Part shown: one piece after another, positions 1 to 9,387 of the stretch | Layout: each line of letters starts with the position of its first letter | Numbering within the stretch: the stretch's first letter is position 1 | NCBI RefSeq assembly: GCF_946481155.1 | Contig: NZ_CAMLMK010000023.1 | Span: 1 to 30,112 of the forward strand | Direction of reading: 5' to 3' | DNA: 30,112 nt | Source of the DNA: an uncultured Flavobacterium sp. | GTDB lineage: Bacteria; Bacteroidota; Bacteroidia; Flavobacteriales; Flavobacteriaceae | Translations under genes and position numbers: made by a program | The notes under the pieces: generated by a model | The model's database searches: none | Told to the model about the DNA's origin: nothing | The model's input: the letters and a program-made list of their open reading frames with translations, nothing else

Positions 1-1205
1 TTTTAAATCAGATTCCATGGGAGGAAAACCAACATACAGAAGAGTTGATCTTCAATGCCGATGTAGTAATGAAAAGCCCTGGGATCCCGGACAAATCATC
101 CATCGTAAAGCACCTGAAAAAAAACAACGTTCCTATCATCTCTGAAATTGAATTTGCAAGCCAGTTCACCGATGTCGTGACCATCGGAATAACGGGAAGC
201 AACGGCAAAACTACCACCACTATGCTGACCCATCATCTGTTGATGCAGGGCGGAATGAATGTAGGAATCGCCGGAAACATCGGAAAAAGCTTTGCCTGGC
301 AAATTGCCGAGAATAAGTACGAAGCCTATGTTTTGGAATTGAGCAGCTTCCAGCTGGACGGGATCGTGAATTATCGGCCGCATATTGCCGTAATGACAAA
401 CATCAGTCCGGATCACCTGGATCGCTATAATTACGATTACGATTTGTATATCGAAGCCAAATTCAGAATAACGAAAAACCAAACGGAAGACGACTATTTT
501 GTATACGATGACGATGATGAAGCCATTGTGAAATGGTTGTCCGAAAACGAAATAAAAGCCAAAAAAATTCCTTTTTCATTGATTAAAAAAATGGATGAAG
601 GCGCTTACGCAGACGAAGAAAATATAACCACCACTATTAATAACGACCAATTTACCATGCCAATCAACGAACTAGCTTTAGAAGGAAAACACAACGTGAA
701 AAATGCAATGGCAGCTACCACGGTGGCCCAGCTAATGCGCATCCGAAAAGAAACTATCCGTGAGAGTCTGTCGAATTTTCAGGGCGTAGAACACCGATTG
801 GAAAAAGTGTTGAAAATTCAGAACGTACAGTACATTAACGATTCAAAAGCTACTAATGTGAACGCAACATTCTTCGCTTTGGACAGTATGAATACGCCAA
901 CGGTGTGGATTGTAGGAGGTGTAGATAAAGGAAATGATTATAGTGAATTGATGCCATTGGTTCGTGAAAAAGTAAAAGGGATTATTTGTTTAGGGGTTGA
1001 CAATTCAAAAATCATGCATGCTTTCGAAGATGTGGTGGATGTGATGATTGAAACCACAAGCATGACTGAAGCAGTTAAAATAGCGCAACGAATGGCAGAA
1101 AAAGGAGATACGGTTTTGCTTTCCCCAGCCTGCGCAAGTTTTGATTTATTTGAAAATTACGAAGACAGGGGGAAACAGTTCAAAAACGCTGTTCAGAATT
1201 TATAG
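1..1205 (+). CDS. murD: UDP-N-acetylmuramoylalanine--D-glutamate ligase MurD (5' end outside window)
   Basis: Cytoplasmic ATP-dependent Mur ligase that adds D-glutamate to UDP-MurNAc-L-Ala. The reading frame is open from the left edge (first full codon at position 3) and about 400 residues are visible, so roughly the first 45 residues of a ~445-residue enzyme are missing. The visible part starts inside the N-terminal UDP-binding domain (motif KSPGIP near 69-86). The ATP-binding loop GSNGKTTTT lies near 195-221, the central-domain motif SPDHLDRY near 405-428, and the C-terminal ligase domain includes YINDSKATN near 832-858 and SPACASFD near 1123-1146. A TTG at 45 could be called as a start, but it lies inside the conserved domain and the frame continues upstream, so it is not the real start. 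It is the first visible gene of the dcw cluster, 28 bp before ftsW and in the same direction. Identification is secure from the motifs and neighbours. Confidence 0.96.
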   Translation, partial: LNQIPWEENQHTEELIFNADVVMKSPGIPDKSSIVKHLKKNNVPIISEIEFASQFTDVVTIGITGSNGKTTTTMLTHHLLMQGGMNVGIAGNIGKSFAWQIAENKYEAYVLELSSFQLDGIVNYRPHIAVMTNISPDHLDRYNYDYDLYIEAKFRITKNQTEDDYFVYDDDDEAIVKWLSENEIKAKKIPFSLIKKMDEGAYADEENITTTINNDQFTMPINELALEGKHNVKNAMAATTVAQLMRIRKETIRESLSNFQGVEHRLEKVLKIQNVQYINDSKATNVNATFFALDSMNTPTVWIVGGVDKGNDYSELMPLVREKVKGIICLGVDNSKIMHAFEDVVDVMIETTSMTEAVKIAQRMAEKGDTVLLSPACASFDLFENYEDRGKQFKNAVQNL

Positions 1206-1233
1206 AAGTGATACAATCACAAAAGAGTAAAAC

Positions 1234-2562
1234 ATGAAAGAACTAATTGGTAAATTAAAAGGAGACAGAGGGATTTGGGCATTCGTAGCCCTGCTGTCCT
1301 TGTTTTCCTTTATGCCTGTTTTCAGCGCCAGCACGAACCTTGTGTATGTGGTGGGGAAAGGCTCTACCATTGGTTATCTCTTCAAACATTTGGTGCATGT
1401 TTTTATCGGGTTCTGCTTAATCTATTTTGTACATAGAACGCCGTATCATTATTTCAAGGCTTTTTCCTGGTGGCTGATGCCGGTAGCCTTCATTTTAGTA
1501 GGCTTTACCATACTTCAGGGCACGACTATTGGTGGCGCGAACGCAAGTCGATGGCTGCAGATTCCGTTCATCGGCGTGTCGTTTCAGCCTTCCGCTTTTG
1601 CCTTTATCATCATGATGGTGTATGTGGCCAGGTATTTGTCTAAGATCGAGGAAAAAGAATATACATTTAAGTCGTCATTAATCGAATTATGGGCGCCGGT
1701 TTTCGGAATAATTGGCTTAATTTTGCCGGCCAATTTCTCCACGGCAGCCTTGATGTTTTCTATGGTTTGCATGCTGGTTTTTGTTGGAAAATATAGGTTG
1801 CAGTACCTGTTCACCATTATCGGATTGGGAATTGCCGGTTTGCTGATGTTTGTGCTGGTTGCGAAAGCTTTTCCGGATAACAAAGTGACCAGCCGGGTGA
1901 ATACCTGGATGAGCCGTATCGAGCGTTTCAGTTCCGATAAGCCCAACGAGGACGATTATCAGATTGAAAAAGCGAAAATCGCCATTGCTTCCGGAAAAAT
2001 ATACGGATTAGGTCCGGGAAAAAGCGTGCAGAAAAATTTCCTTCCGCAGTCGTCTTCCGATTTCATCTACGCAATCATCGTGGAAGAATATGGACTGATT
2101 GGAGGGTTTGCCATCATGGGGCTCTATCTGCTATTGTTCTTCCGATTCCTGATCACCTCGCATAAGGCGCCGACATTATTTGGAAAATTGCTGATTGTTG
2201 GACTGGGCTTTCCGATAATTTTCCAGGCGTTTACCAATATGGGCGTAGCAGTGGAATTATTGCCGACGACAGGACAAACGTTGCCGTTAATCAGTAGCGG
2301 GGGAACCTCAATCTGGATGACGTGTATTGCCATCGGAATTATTCTGAGCGTTACCAAAAAAGAGGAAGAAATTGCGCAAATCGAAGCCGAAGCGAGATCA
2401 AGAGATGAAGCTTTGCAACGCATTATTGACAGGGAAGTGGCTTTGGAAATGGAAAAAGGAAATGATGTTGATGAAATAATCGAAATCGCCAAGAAGGGTG
2501 AAAATTATTCGATAGAAGATAAAACGGATAACCCGATGAATGCGGTTTTGAATAAGGAGTAA
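1234..2562 (+). CDS. ftsW: Septal peptidoglycan glycosyltransferase FtsW (SEDS family)
   Basis: Polytopic inner-membrane protein of the SEDS family that polymerises glycan strands from lipid II at the division septum with its partner PBP (FtsI, presumably upstream of the window). The 442-residue product has about ten hydrophobic segments. The family signature PTTGQTLPLISSGGTS sits near residues 343-358, and NASRWLQIP, a typical SEDS loop, near residues 97-105. Position between murD and murG favours FtsW over RodA. After the last membrane segment there is a charged cytoplasmic tail of about 70 residues rich in Glu/Lys, longer than in E. coli FtsW. No Shine-Dalgarno is seen before the ATG. A 132-bp gap separates it from murG, unusually large for this cluster. 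Confidence 0.95.
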   Translation: MKELIGKLKGDRGIWAFVALLSLFSFMPVFSASTNLVYVVGKGSTIGYLFKHLVHVFIGFCLIYFVHRTPYHYFKAFSWWLMPVAFILVGFTILQGTTIGGANASRWLQIPFIGVSFQPSAFAFIIMMVYVARYLSKIEEKEYTFKSSLIELWAPVFGIIGLILPANFSTAALMFSMVCMLVFVGKYRLQYLFTIIGLGIAGLLMFVLVAKAFPDNKVTSRVNTWMSRIERFSSDKPNEDDYQIEKAKIAIASGKIYGLGPGKSVQKNFLPQSSSDFIYAIIVEEYGLIGGFAIMGLYLLLFFRFLITSHKAPTLFGKLLIVGLGFPIIFQAFTNMGVAVELLPTTGQTLPLISSGGTSIWMTCIAIGIILSVTKKEEEIAQIEAEARSRDEALQRIIDREVALEMEKGNDVDEIIEIAKKGENYSIEDKTDNPMNAVLNKE

Positions 2563-2649
2563 GAGACAAGAAACAAGAAAATAGAGAATATATAAAACTT
2601 AGAAACTTTGAGGCTTTAGTAGTAAAATGAAGAAAAGAATTTTTAAAGA

Positions 2650-2686
2650 ACTAAGCCACTCAGCAACTAAGCTACTCAGTAACTCG
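2650..2686 (+). repeat. Degenerate 8-nt tandem repeat before murG
   Basis: Four and a half consecutive 8-mers are visible: ACTAAGCC, ACTCAGCA, ACTAAGCT, ACTCAGTA, then ACTCG. They fit a loose ACTMAGYN consensus and end 8 bp before the murG ATG. A related string follows murG. The A-rich stretch just upstream (2563-2600, with GACAAGAAACAAGAAAA) is also simple-sequence-like. There is no inverted symmetry, so this is not a terminator. Function unknown. Confidence 0.6.
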
Positions 2687-2694
2687 AAAAAGAA

Positions 2695-3789
2695 ATGAAA
2701 GCAAATCCAAAATTCATAATCAGCGGCGGAGGTACAGGAGGGCATATTTATCCCGCTGTGGCGATAGCGAACGAACTGAAAAGCCGCTTCCCGGATGCCG
2801 ATATCCTTTTCGTAGGCGCTGCAGATAAAATGGAAATGCAAAAAGTGCCTCAGGCAGGATACCCGATAAAGGGATTGTGGATTGCAGGTATTCAGCGAAA
2901 GCTGACTTTACAGAATGCTATGTTTCCGTTTAAATTGGCTTCAAGTCTTGCCAAATCATTTGGGATCCTGAAAAGCTTTAAGCCGGATGTTGTAATCGGT
3001 ACAGGAGGTTTCGCCAGTGGCGCTGTCTTAAAAGTTGCGTCCACAATCGGAATCCCGACGGTAATACAGGAGCAGAATTCATATCCTGGAATTACCAACA
3101 AATTACTGGGGAAAAAAGCCAATAAAATTTGTGTGGCATACGAAAATTTAGAGCGCTTCTTCCCGAAAGAGAATATGGTTTTAACCGGGAATCCTGTTCG
3201 TCAGGATTTGATCGCCGTCGGAGATAAAAAAAACGAAGCTGTCGAATATTTCAAATTAGATGCTTCTAAAAAAACGCTTTTGGTTTTAGGCGGAAGTTTA
3301 GGCGCGAGAAGAATCAATCAGTTGATCGCGAGCGAGCTGGATTTTCTGCTGTCGCAAAACATGCAGATCATCTGGCAATGCGGGAAATTATATTATGAAG
3401 AATACAAGCATTTTTCCGACAAGGAAAATGTTCAGGTGCTTGCCTTTGTTGATAGAATGGATTTGGTATACGCAGCGGCAGATGTGGTGATTTCGCGGGC
3501 AGGAGCGTCATCGGTCTCGGAATTGTGCATTGTAGGAAAACCGGTGATTTTCATACCGTCGCCCAATGTGGCTGAAGATCATCAAACCAAAAATGCAAAA
3601 GCCATAGTTGATAAAAACGGCGCCATTTTGCTGAAAGAATCAGAATTGGATGCGCAATTTGAAACTGTTTTTTCAGAATTGATTGGCAGTGAAGAAAAGC
3701 GAAACGAATTGAGTAAAAATATAAAGCAACTGGCTTTGCCCAACGCAACACAGCAAATCGTTGACGAAATTGTAAAGCTGATAAAATAA
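2695..3789 (+). CDS. murG: Undecaprenyl-PP-MurNAc-pentapeptide GlcNAc transferase MurG
   Basis: GT28-family glycosyltransferase on the cytoplasmic face of the inner membrane. It transfers GlcNAc from UDP-GlcNAc to lipid I to make lipid II. The 364-residue length is normal for the family. The N-terminal lobe opens with the lipid-I-binding loop [10 protein letters not shown] (residues 11-20). IGTGGFASG lies near residues 101-109, and the C-terminal lobe carries [10 protein letters not shown] (near 199-208) and [11 protein letters not shown] (near 264-274), the UDP-GlcNAc-binding region. The start is the ATG at 2695, 8 bp after the degenerate repeat; no Shine-Dalgarno is present. It sits in the canonical dcw position between ftsW and murC. 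Confidence 0.97.
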   Translation: MKANPKFIISGGGTGGHIYPAVAIANELKSRFPDADILFVGAADKMEMQKVPQAGYPIKGLWIAGIQRKLTLQNAMFPFKLASSLAKSFGILKSFKPDVVIGTGGFASGAVLKVASTIGIPTVIQEQNSYPGITNKLLGKKANKICVAYENLERFFPKENMVLTGNPVRQDLIAVGDKKNEAVEYFKLDASKKTLLVLGGSLGARRINQLIASELDFLLSQNMQIIWQCGKLYYEEYKHFSDKENVQVLAFVDRMDLVYAAADVVISRAGASSVSELCIVGKPVIFIPSPNVAEDHQTKNAKAIVDKNGAILLKESELDAQFETVFSELIGSEEKRNELSKNIKQLALPNATQQIVDEIVKLIK

Positions 3790-3827
3790 CTCAGTAACTA
3801 GCAACTTAGCGACTCGGTAACTTAAAA
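3789..3827 (+). repeat. Degenerate 8-nt tandem repeat between murG and murC
   Basis: The units read ACTCAGTA, ACTAGCA (7 nt), ACTTAGCG, ACTCGGTA, ACTTAAAA. They begin in the last base of the murG stop codon, fill the 41-bp gap and end 3 bp before the murC ATG. This is the same kind of ACTNAGNA repeat as before murG. No hairpin is apparent. Confidence 0.6.
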
Positions 3828-3830
3828 AGA

Positions 3831-5186
3831 ATGAACTTAAACCAAATACATAACGTCTATTTCATCGGCATCGGAGGCATCGGAATGAGTGCCCTGGCGC
3901 GCTATTTCAAATTCATCGGAAAAAATGTGGCCGGCTACGACAAAACGCCAACGCAATTAACCGGCGAATTGATGGAAAGCGGCATCCCGATTCACTTTGA
4001 AGATGATATAAAGGCAATTGGTCAGGAGTTTTTAAATAAAGAAAATACGCTGGTAGTAATCACGCCGGCAGTTCCGAAACATCATTTGGAGTGGAATTAT
4101 TTCATTGACAACGGATTCGAAGTAAAGAAACGTGCCGAGGTATTGGGAATCATCACAAAAGATACATTCTGTTTCGCAGTGGCAGGAACTCACGGTAAAA
4201 CCACAACTTCAAGTATTCTGGGACATGTTTTATACGAAAGTGGCGCTGATGTGACTGCTTTTTTAGGCGGAATTGTTGAAAACTACGACTCCAACCTAAT
4301 CGGCAGCGGAAAAACGGTAACTGTAGTAGAAGCCGACGAATTCGACCGCTCGTTTTTACACCTGCACCCGAATATCGCCTGCGTAACCTCAATGGACGCG
4401 GATCACTTGGATATCTATGGCGATGCAACAGCTATTGAAGCTTCGTTTGTAGAATTCGCCAATAAGGTGGAAGATAAAAGCAAGCTGTTCATCAACAACG
4501 GATTGCCGTTAAAAGCGATAACTGTTGGTGTTGATGACGATTCCGATTTTGTTGCTAAAAATGTGAGAATAGAAGAGGGTTGGTACGTATTCGATGTTGA
4601 GACGCCGACCGAGAAAATACAGAACTTAAAATTCGGCCTTCCGGGCCGGCATAACTTGACTAATGCGTTACTGGCTTTGGCGATGGCACGCACTTTCGGC
4701 ACCCCGACCGAGGACATTGCCAAGGCTTTTTTGACTTTCAAAGGAGTTAGGCGCCGTTTTTCGTTCCAGATCCGAAGACCGGAATTCGTATATATCGACG
4801 ATTATGCACATCATCCCACGGAAATCAACGCGGTACATCAAGCAGTTCGCGAATTGTATCCGGGGAAAAAAGTACTGGCGGTTTTTCAGCCGCATTTATT
4901 TAGCAGAACAAAGGATTTTGCTGATGATTTCGCAAAAAGCCTGTCGCAGTTTGATGAAGTGATGCTCTTAGATATTTATCCGGCACGGGAATTGCCAATG
5001 GAAGGAATCACTTCGCAATGGCTTCTGGAGAAGATGGAAAATAAGAATAAGAAATTAGTACAGAAGGAAGAATTAATTTCACTTATGAAAGCTTCTGATG
5101 CTCAAATAGTTGTTACAATTGGCGCAGGAGATGTTGGTGAGATGGTTTCGGATATTAAAAAGGCATTGGAAGATGAAAAAAATTAA
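3831..5186 (+). CDS. murC: UDP-N-acetylmuramate--L-alanine ligase MurC
   Basis: Cytoplasmic Mur ligase that adds L-alanine to UDP-MurNAc, the first amino acid of the stem peptide. The product is 451 residues with the three Mur-ligase domains: an N-terminal Rossmann-like domain with GIGGIGMS (residues 13-20), a central ATPase domain with the P-loop GTHGKTTTS (119-127) and the motif MDADHLDIYG, and a C-terminal domain with YIDDYAHHPTEI, which is typical of MurC. The last 14 bp overlap the ftsQ start, so translation is probably coupled. No ddl follows, unlike in proteobacterial clusters. Confidence 0.97.
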   Translation: MNLNQIHNVYFIGIGGIGMSALARYFKFIGKNVAGYDKTPTQLTGELMESGIPIHFEDDIKAIGQEFLNKENTLVVITPAVPKHHLEWNYFIDNGFEVKKRAEVLGIITKDTFCFAVAGTHGKTTTSSILGHVLYESGADVTAFLGGIVENYDSNLIGSGKTVTVVEADEFDRSFLHLHPNIACVTSMDADHLDIYGDATAIEASFVEFANKVEDKSKLFINNGLPLKAITVGVDDDSDFVAKNVRIEEGWYVFDVETPTEKIQNLKFGLPGRHNLTNALLALAMARTFGTPTEDIAKAFLTFKGVRRRFSFQIRRPEFVYIDDYAHHPTEINAVHQAVRELYPGKKVLAVFQPHLFSRTKDFADDFAKSLSQFDEVMLLDIYPARELPMEGITSQWLLEKMENKNKKLVQKEELISLMKASDAQIVVTIGAGDVGEMVSDIKKALEDEKN

Positions 5187-5895
5187 ATGGACAGACGTTA
5201 GGCTCGTACTCATGTTCGGAGTACTGATTTTCCTGTATTCTTTTTCATCCAAACGAAATGAAGACCGGAAATTAGTCAAAACCGAAGTGCAGTTTGCCGG
5301 TGAAAATACACCGTTCGTCACCGATGAAATGGTTAATAACTTGTTAATACAAAATTTTAGCGGGGTTAACAGCATTCGAAAAGATAAATTAGATTTGAAT
5401 AGATTAGAGCGTGAACTAGATAATCATCAAATGATTGCCGATGCGCAGGTTTTCGCGACTATTGACGGAACTTTAAAAGCACTCGTAACGCAGAAGACCC
5501 CAATCGCACGAGTGAGCAACGAAAGAAGTTCTTATTACATTGACTATGAAGGTAATGAAATGCCTTTGTCGGACAATTTTTCCGCAAGAGTTCCTCTTGT
5601 TTTGGGTGAAATAAATGATGAAAACAGAAAAGATTTGACTGTTGTTTTTCAGAAAATCCACGACGATGATTTTTTGAAAAAGAACATCACCGGAGCTAAG
5701 ATTTTAGCGTCGGGAAGCTTAATGATGACGAACAGGAATTACAATTATGAAATCCTTTTCGGAAAGCCGATAAATGTTGATAAGAAGTTTAATAATTACA
5801 AAGCTTTTTTTCAGCACGCGATGAAAGACACCTTGATAGGAGAATATAAAATGATTAATCTGAAGTTTACACAACAGGTTGTGTGCACCAAATAG
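5173..5895 (+). CDS. ftsQ: Cell division protein FtsQ
   Basis: Bitopic division protein that links the early Z-ring components to the later septal synthase. I place the start at the ATG at 5173, giving 240 residues beginning MKKIKWTDVR; longer versions starting in murC would add residues encoded out of frame within murC. Residues ~9-25 form the single transmembrane segment, followed by a POTRA-like region (around 30-100) and a FtsQ beta domain. Sequence similarity within this family is low, so the call rests on topology, size, the FtsQ-like segment LERELDNHQMIADAQVF, and its position between murC and ftsA. It overlaps murC by 14 bp and ends 6 bp before ftsA. Confidence 0.9.
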   Translation: MKKIKWTDVRLVLMFGVLIFLYSFSSKRNEDRKLVKTEVQFAGENTPFVTDEMVNNLLIQNFSGVNSIRKDKLDLNRLERELDNHQMIADAQVFATIDGTLKALVTQKTPIARVSNERSSYYIDYEGNEMPLSDNFSARVPLVLGEINDENRKDLTVVFQKIHDDDFLKKNITGAKILASGSLMMTNRNYNYEILFGKPINVDKKFNNYKAFFQHAMKDTLIGEYKMINLKFTQQVVCTK

Positions 5896-5901
5896 AAGAA
5901 T

Positions 5902-7293
5902 ATGGAAAAAGAAAGTATTGCAGTAGGATTGGACATTGGGACAACAAAGATTGTTGCGATGATCGGCAAGAAAAATGAGTACGGGAAATTAGAGATTTTA
6001 GGCGTTGGGAAATCCAAAAGCCTTGGTGTAGCTCGTGGTGTTGTAAATAATATTACGCAAACAATCCAGTCAATTCAGCAGGCGATTATCGAGGCTGAAG
6101 CCGATTCAGGATACAAAATCAACGATGTGGTGGTAGGTATTGCCGGCCAGCACATCCGCAGCATCCAGCACAGCGATTATATCAGCCGCGCGAATGCAGA
6201 AGAAGTTATCGGTGATGCCGATATCGATTTGTTAATCAATCAGGTACACAAACTGGCTATGTTGCCGGGAGAGGAAATTATCCATGTTTTGCCACAGGAA
6301 TTCAAAATCGACGGCGAATCGGAAATTAAAGAGCCAATCGGAATGTATGGCGGGAGACTGGAAGCAAGCTTTCACGTAGTGGTAGGTCAGGCTTCTTCCA
6401 TCAGAAACGTTGGAAGATGTATCAAGAGTGCTGGCTTAGACTTGTCCGGATTAACATTGGAACCTTTAGCGTCAGCCGATGCGGTTTTAAGTCAGGAAGA
6501 AAAAGAAGCCGGAGTAGCTTTGATTGATATAGGTGGCGGAACAACGGATTTGGCGATTTTCAAAGACGGCATTATTCGTCACACGGCAGTTGTGCCTTTC
6601 GGTGGAAATGTAATCACCGAAGATATTAAAGAAGGCTGCTCGATTATTGAGAAGCAGGCAGAATTATTGAAAGTAAAATTCGGATCGGCCTGGCCGGGCG
6701 AAAACAAGGATAACGAAATCGTTTCGATTCCGGGATTAAGAGGCCGTGAGCCAAAAGAAATCTCGTTGAAGAACCTTTCGAAAATCATCCACGCAAGAGT
6801 AGTGGAAATCATCGAGCAGGTTTTTGCGGAAATCAAATCGTACGGACACGAAGATCCTCGTAAAAAACTAATCGCGGGAATCGTTTTAACCGGTGGTGGC
6901 GCGCAATTGCAGCACATCAAGCAATTGGTGGAATACATCACAGGAATGGATACCAGAATCGGTTATCCGAACGAGCATTTGGCCGGCGATTCCGATGAGG
7001 AGATTTCAAGCCCAATGTACGCAACGGCAGTCGGATTGGTGATGAACAGCATCCGCAACAATACCAAGAGCGCAACGCCTTTGGTGGAAATGAAAAAAGA
7101 AGAGCCTAAAATTGAGATTAAGCCGCAGGTAGTTGAAGAACGCATTCCGGAATCCATCGAAGTGGAACAGCCAAAAGCTGTGAATCCAGTGAGACAGGAA
7201 GTACTACAGGAATCGACGGGAGACAAGATAAAAAGAGGCTTTTTCGATAAATATATAGACAGAATTAAAGAATTTTTAGATAACGCAGAATAA
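5902..7293 (+). CDS. ftsA: Cell division protein FtsA
   Basis: Actin-family ATPase that anchors FtsZ filaments to the cytoplasmic membrane and recruits later division proteins. The 463-residue product starts with the phosphate-1 motif VGLDIGTTKI (residues 8-17); phosphate-2 VALIDIGGGTTDL is near 204-216 and the adenosine motif GIVLTGGGAQ is near 326-335. A variable Glu/Pro-rich linker (about 390-435) leads to a C-terminal amphipathic helix, FFDKYIDRIKEFL, that fits the membrane-targeting sequence of the family. It is spaced 6 bp from ftsQ and 12 bp from ftsZ, so co-transcription is likely. Confidence 0.97.
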   Translation: MEKESIAVGLDIGTTKIVAMIGKKNEYGKLEILGVGKSKSLGVARGVVNNITQTIQSIQQAIIEAEADSGYKINDVVVGIAGQHIRSIQHSDYISRANAEEVIGDADIDLLINQVHKLAMLPGEEIIHVLPQEFKIDGESEIKEPIGMYGGRLEASFHVVVGQASSIRNVGRCIKSAGLDLSGLTLEPLASADAVLSQEEKEAGVALIDIGGGTTDLAIFKDGIIRHTAVVPFGGNVITEDIKEGCSIIEKQAELLKVKFGSAWPGENKDNEIVSIPGLRGREPKEISLKNLSKIIHARVVEIIEQVFAEIKSYGHEDPRKKLIAGIVLTGGGAQLQHIKQLVEYITGMDTRIGYPNEHLAGDSDEEISSPMYATAVGLVMNSIRNNTKSATPLVEMKKEEPKIEIKPQVVEERIPESIEVEQPKAVNPVRQEVLQESTGDKIKRGFFDKYIDRIKEFLDNAE

Positions 7294-7305
7294 AACCGAT
7301 ACAGT

Positions 7306-9270
7306 ATGGAAAGCAATTCAGATTTTGGAAGTATCTCATTTGATTTACCAAAAAACCAATCAAATGTAATTAAAGTTATTGGTGTAGGTGGAGGTGGTAG
7401 CAATGCCATCAACCACATGTTTAAACAAGGGATTAAGGGAGTGGACTTCATCGTTTGTAATACTGATTCTCAGGCATTACAGAACAGTGCGGTGCCTAAC
7501 AAAATTCAATTGGGCGTTAACTTGACTGAAGGTCTTGGTGCAGGAGCAAATCCTGAAGTAGGACAGCAATCAGCTCTGGAAAGTATCGAGGAAATAGAAA
7601 AAATGTTGGACAGCAATACCAAGATGGTATTCATCACTGCCGGTATGGGCGGAGGAACCGGAACAGGCGCCGCTCCCGTAATCGCGCAACTGGCAAAGGA
7701 AAGAGACATCCTTACTGTAGGGATCGTTACCATTCCGTTCCAGTTTGAAGGAAAAGTTCGTCAGGACCAAGCGTTATCTGGTGTTGAAAGACTTAGAAAG
7801 CAAGTGGATTCTTTAATCGTTATCAACAATAATAAATTAAGAGAAGTTTACGGAAACCTTGGTTTCAAAGCCGGTTTCTCTAAAGCTGACGAAGTGTTGG
7901 CAACGGCTTCTCGCGGAATTGCAGAGGTAATTACACATCACTACACGCAGAATATCGATTTAAAAGATGCTAAAACCGTATTGTCAAACAGCGGAACGGC
8001 AATCATGGGATCGGCAACAGCTTCGGGCGATAACCGTGCTAAAGATGCAATCATCAGCGCATTGGATTCTCCATTGTTGAACGATAATAAAATTTCAGGC
8101 GCTAAGAATGTATTGTTGCTTATCGTTTCAGGTACGAATGAAATCACGATAGACGAAATCGGGGAAATCAACGACCACATTCAGGCGGAAGCAGGCTTCA
8201 ACGCAAACATCATCATGGGTGTTGGTGAAGACGAAACTTTGGGCGATTCAGTAGCAGTTACCATTATCGCAACAGGTTTCAACGTAGAGCAACAGGCGGA
8301 AATTGTTAACACAGAGCCTAAAAAGATTATTCATACGTTAGAAGGCGAGCAAAAACTGGTACAGGATTTAACCCAAAAACCAATCGTTCCTTCTTTTGAT
8401 TTTTCAACTCCGGCAGAACAGCCGAAAACAGAGCCGGTTGCAGCGGAAGTTACTCCGGTTGTGGAAGAAAAAATCGTATTTACGCTGGAAGAGGAGGTAG
8501 AAGTTACAGAAAAAAAGCCGGTAGCGGAAGTGGATTTAATTCCAACTTCTGAATTCATCAATAACTTAGACGTATTCTTCGAAATCGTTTCTCCAGTTGT
8601 AGAACAGCAGGTTTTTGAAATCAAAGACGTTCGCGAAATCGAAGTTTTCGGTGCAGAAATTGTTAAGCCTGAAATTAATCATGTGGAAGAGCAAATCGCT
8701 TTCTCTTTTGATCTGACCAACGGCGGCGTTTCAACAAACGACGATAAACTGATCTTCAATCTTTCTGAAGAAACAAAAGAAATGATCGTAAACGAACCGG
8801 TACAGGTAGTTCCCGTAACGGAAGTGAACCAGTCGGGTGTAATCCGTTATTCTTTGGACGATTACATGGAAAAAGAAAACGAATTGGCCACATCAAAACC
8901 GGTGGTGGAAGAAGTAAAAGAGGAGCCTATCGCGGCCGAACTTAACTTCACCATGAAAAGAACCGAAGAAGCTCCGGTAATGCAATCGCAATACGACGAG
9001 ATTTCCCCCGTGGAAATGACCATAGAGGAAACGTTACGCATGCGTGCCGAAGAGCGCAAAAGAAAAATGAAGGAGTTCAACTATAAGTTCAACAACAGTG
9101 CATCCCGCGTGAACGAATTAGAGAAAGAACCGGCCTACAAACGTATGGGTGTGGATTTGCATTCAGCTCCTGTCGATAACAGTAAATCCCGCATGTCTTT
9201 GGGAATGGACAGTAACGACGACATCCAGTTGCGTTCCAACAATTCGTTCCTTCACGACAATGTCGACTAA
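7306..9270 (+). CDS. ftsZ: Cell division protein FtsZ with long acidic linker
   Basis: Tubulin-like GTPase that polymerises into the division ring. The GTPase core occupies about residues 20-335: GVGGGGSNA (27-35), the tubulin signature GGGTGTG (115-121) and the synergy-loop region ending before residue 335. The protein is 654 residues, far longer than E. coli FtsZ (383), because of a Glu/Pro/Val-rich linker of roughly 250 residues and a basic/helical segment (MRAEERKRKMKEF, near 580-592) before the conserved end NSFLHDNVD. Extended linkers of this type occur in Bacteroidota FtsZ. It is the last gene of the dcw run and is followed by an intrinsic terminator. Confidence 0.97.
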   Translation: MESNSDFGSISFDLPKNQSNVIKVIGVGGGGSNAINHMFKQGIKGVDFIVCNTDSQALQNSAVPNKIQLGVNLTEGLGAGANPEVGQQSALESIEEIEKMLDSNTKMVFITAGMGGGTGTGAAPVIAQLAKERDILTVGIVTIPFQFEGKVRQDQALSGVERLRKQVDSLIVINNNKLREVYGNLGFKAGFSKADEVLATASRGIAEVITHHYTQNIDLKDAKTVLSNSGTAIMGSATASGDNRAKDAIISALDSPLLNDNKISGAKNVLLLIVSGTNEITIDEIGEINDHIQAEAGFNANIIMGVGEDETLGDSVAVTIIATGFNVEQQAEIVNTEPKKIIHTLEGEQKLVQDLTQKPIVPSFDFSTPAEQPKTEPVAAEVTPVVEEKIVFTLEEEVEVTEKKPVAEVDLIPTSEFINNLDVFFEIVSPVVEQQVFEIKDVREIEVFGAEIVKPEINHVEEQIAFSFDLTNGGVSTNDDKLIFNLSEETKEMIVNEPVQVVPVTEVNQSGVIRYSLDDYMEKENELATSKPVVEEVKEEPIAAELNFTMKRTEEAPVMQSQYDEISPVEMTIEETLRMRAEERKRKMKEFNYKFNNSASRVNELEKEPAYKRMGVDLHSAPVDNSKSRMSLGMDSNDDIQLRSNNSFLHDNVD

Positions 9271-9294
9271 CTAACCCTTTTTTGAGAAACCTTT

Positions 9295-9329
9295 AACCCA
9301 AAGCAGTGATGTTTTGGGTTATTTTTTTT
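9295..9329 (+). terminator. Intrinsic terminator of the dcw cluster
   Basis: Stem AACCCAAAGCA (9295-9305) pairs with TGTTTTGGGTT (9310-9320), 11 bp with one G-T pair, loop GTGA, followed by eight T residues at 9322-9329. It begins 24 bp after the ftsZ stop codon. Confidence 0.85.
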
Positions 9330-9336
9330 ATCTTCG
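9329..9336 (+). promoter_or_regulatory. Possible -7 element for the GatB/YqeY gene
   Basis: TATCTTCG differs at one base from the Bacteroidota -7 consensus TAnnTTTG and lies directly at the end of the ftsZ terminator T-run, where a new transcript would have to begin. No TTG at the expected -33 distance is evident. If used, the leader would be about 170 nt and would contain the folded element at 9388-9448. Confidence 0.3.
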
Positions 9337-9387
9337 CATAGCAAAATGAAAATGGTTTTTGGAGCGAATGGTTAGGGCATTGTCAGC

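Noticed and set aside
5110..5172. N-terminal extension of ftsQ inside murC
   Set aside because: The added residues precede the signal anchor and overlap the conserved murC end; ATG 5173 gives normal FtsQ topology.
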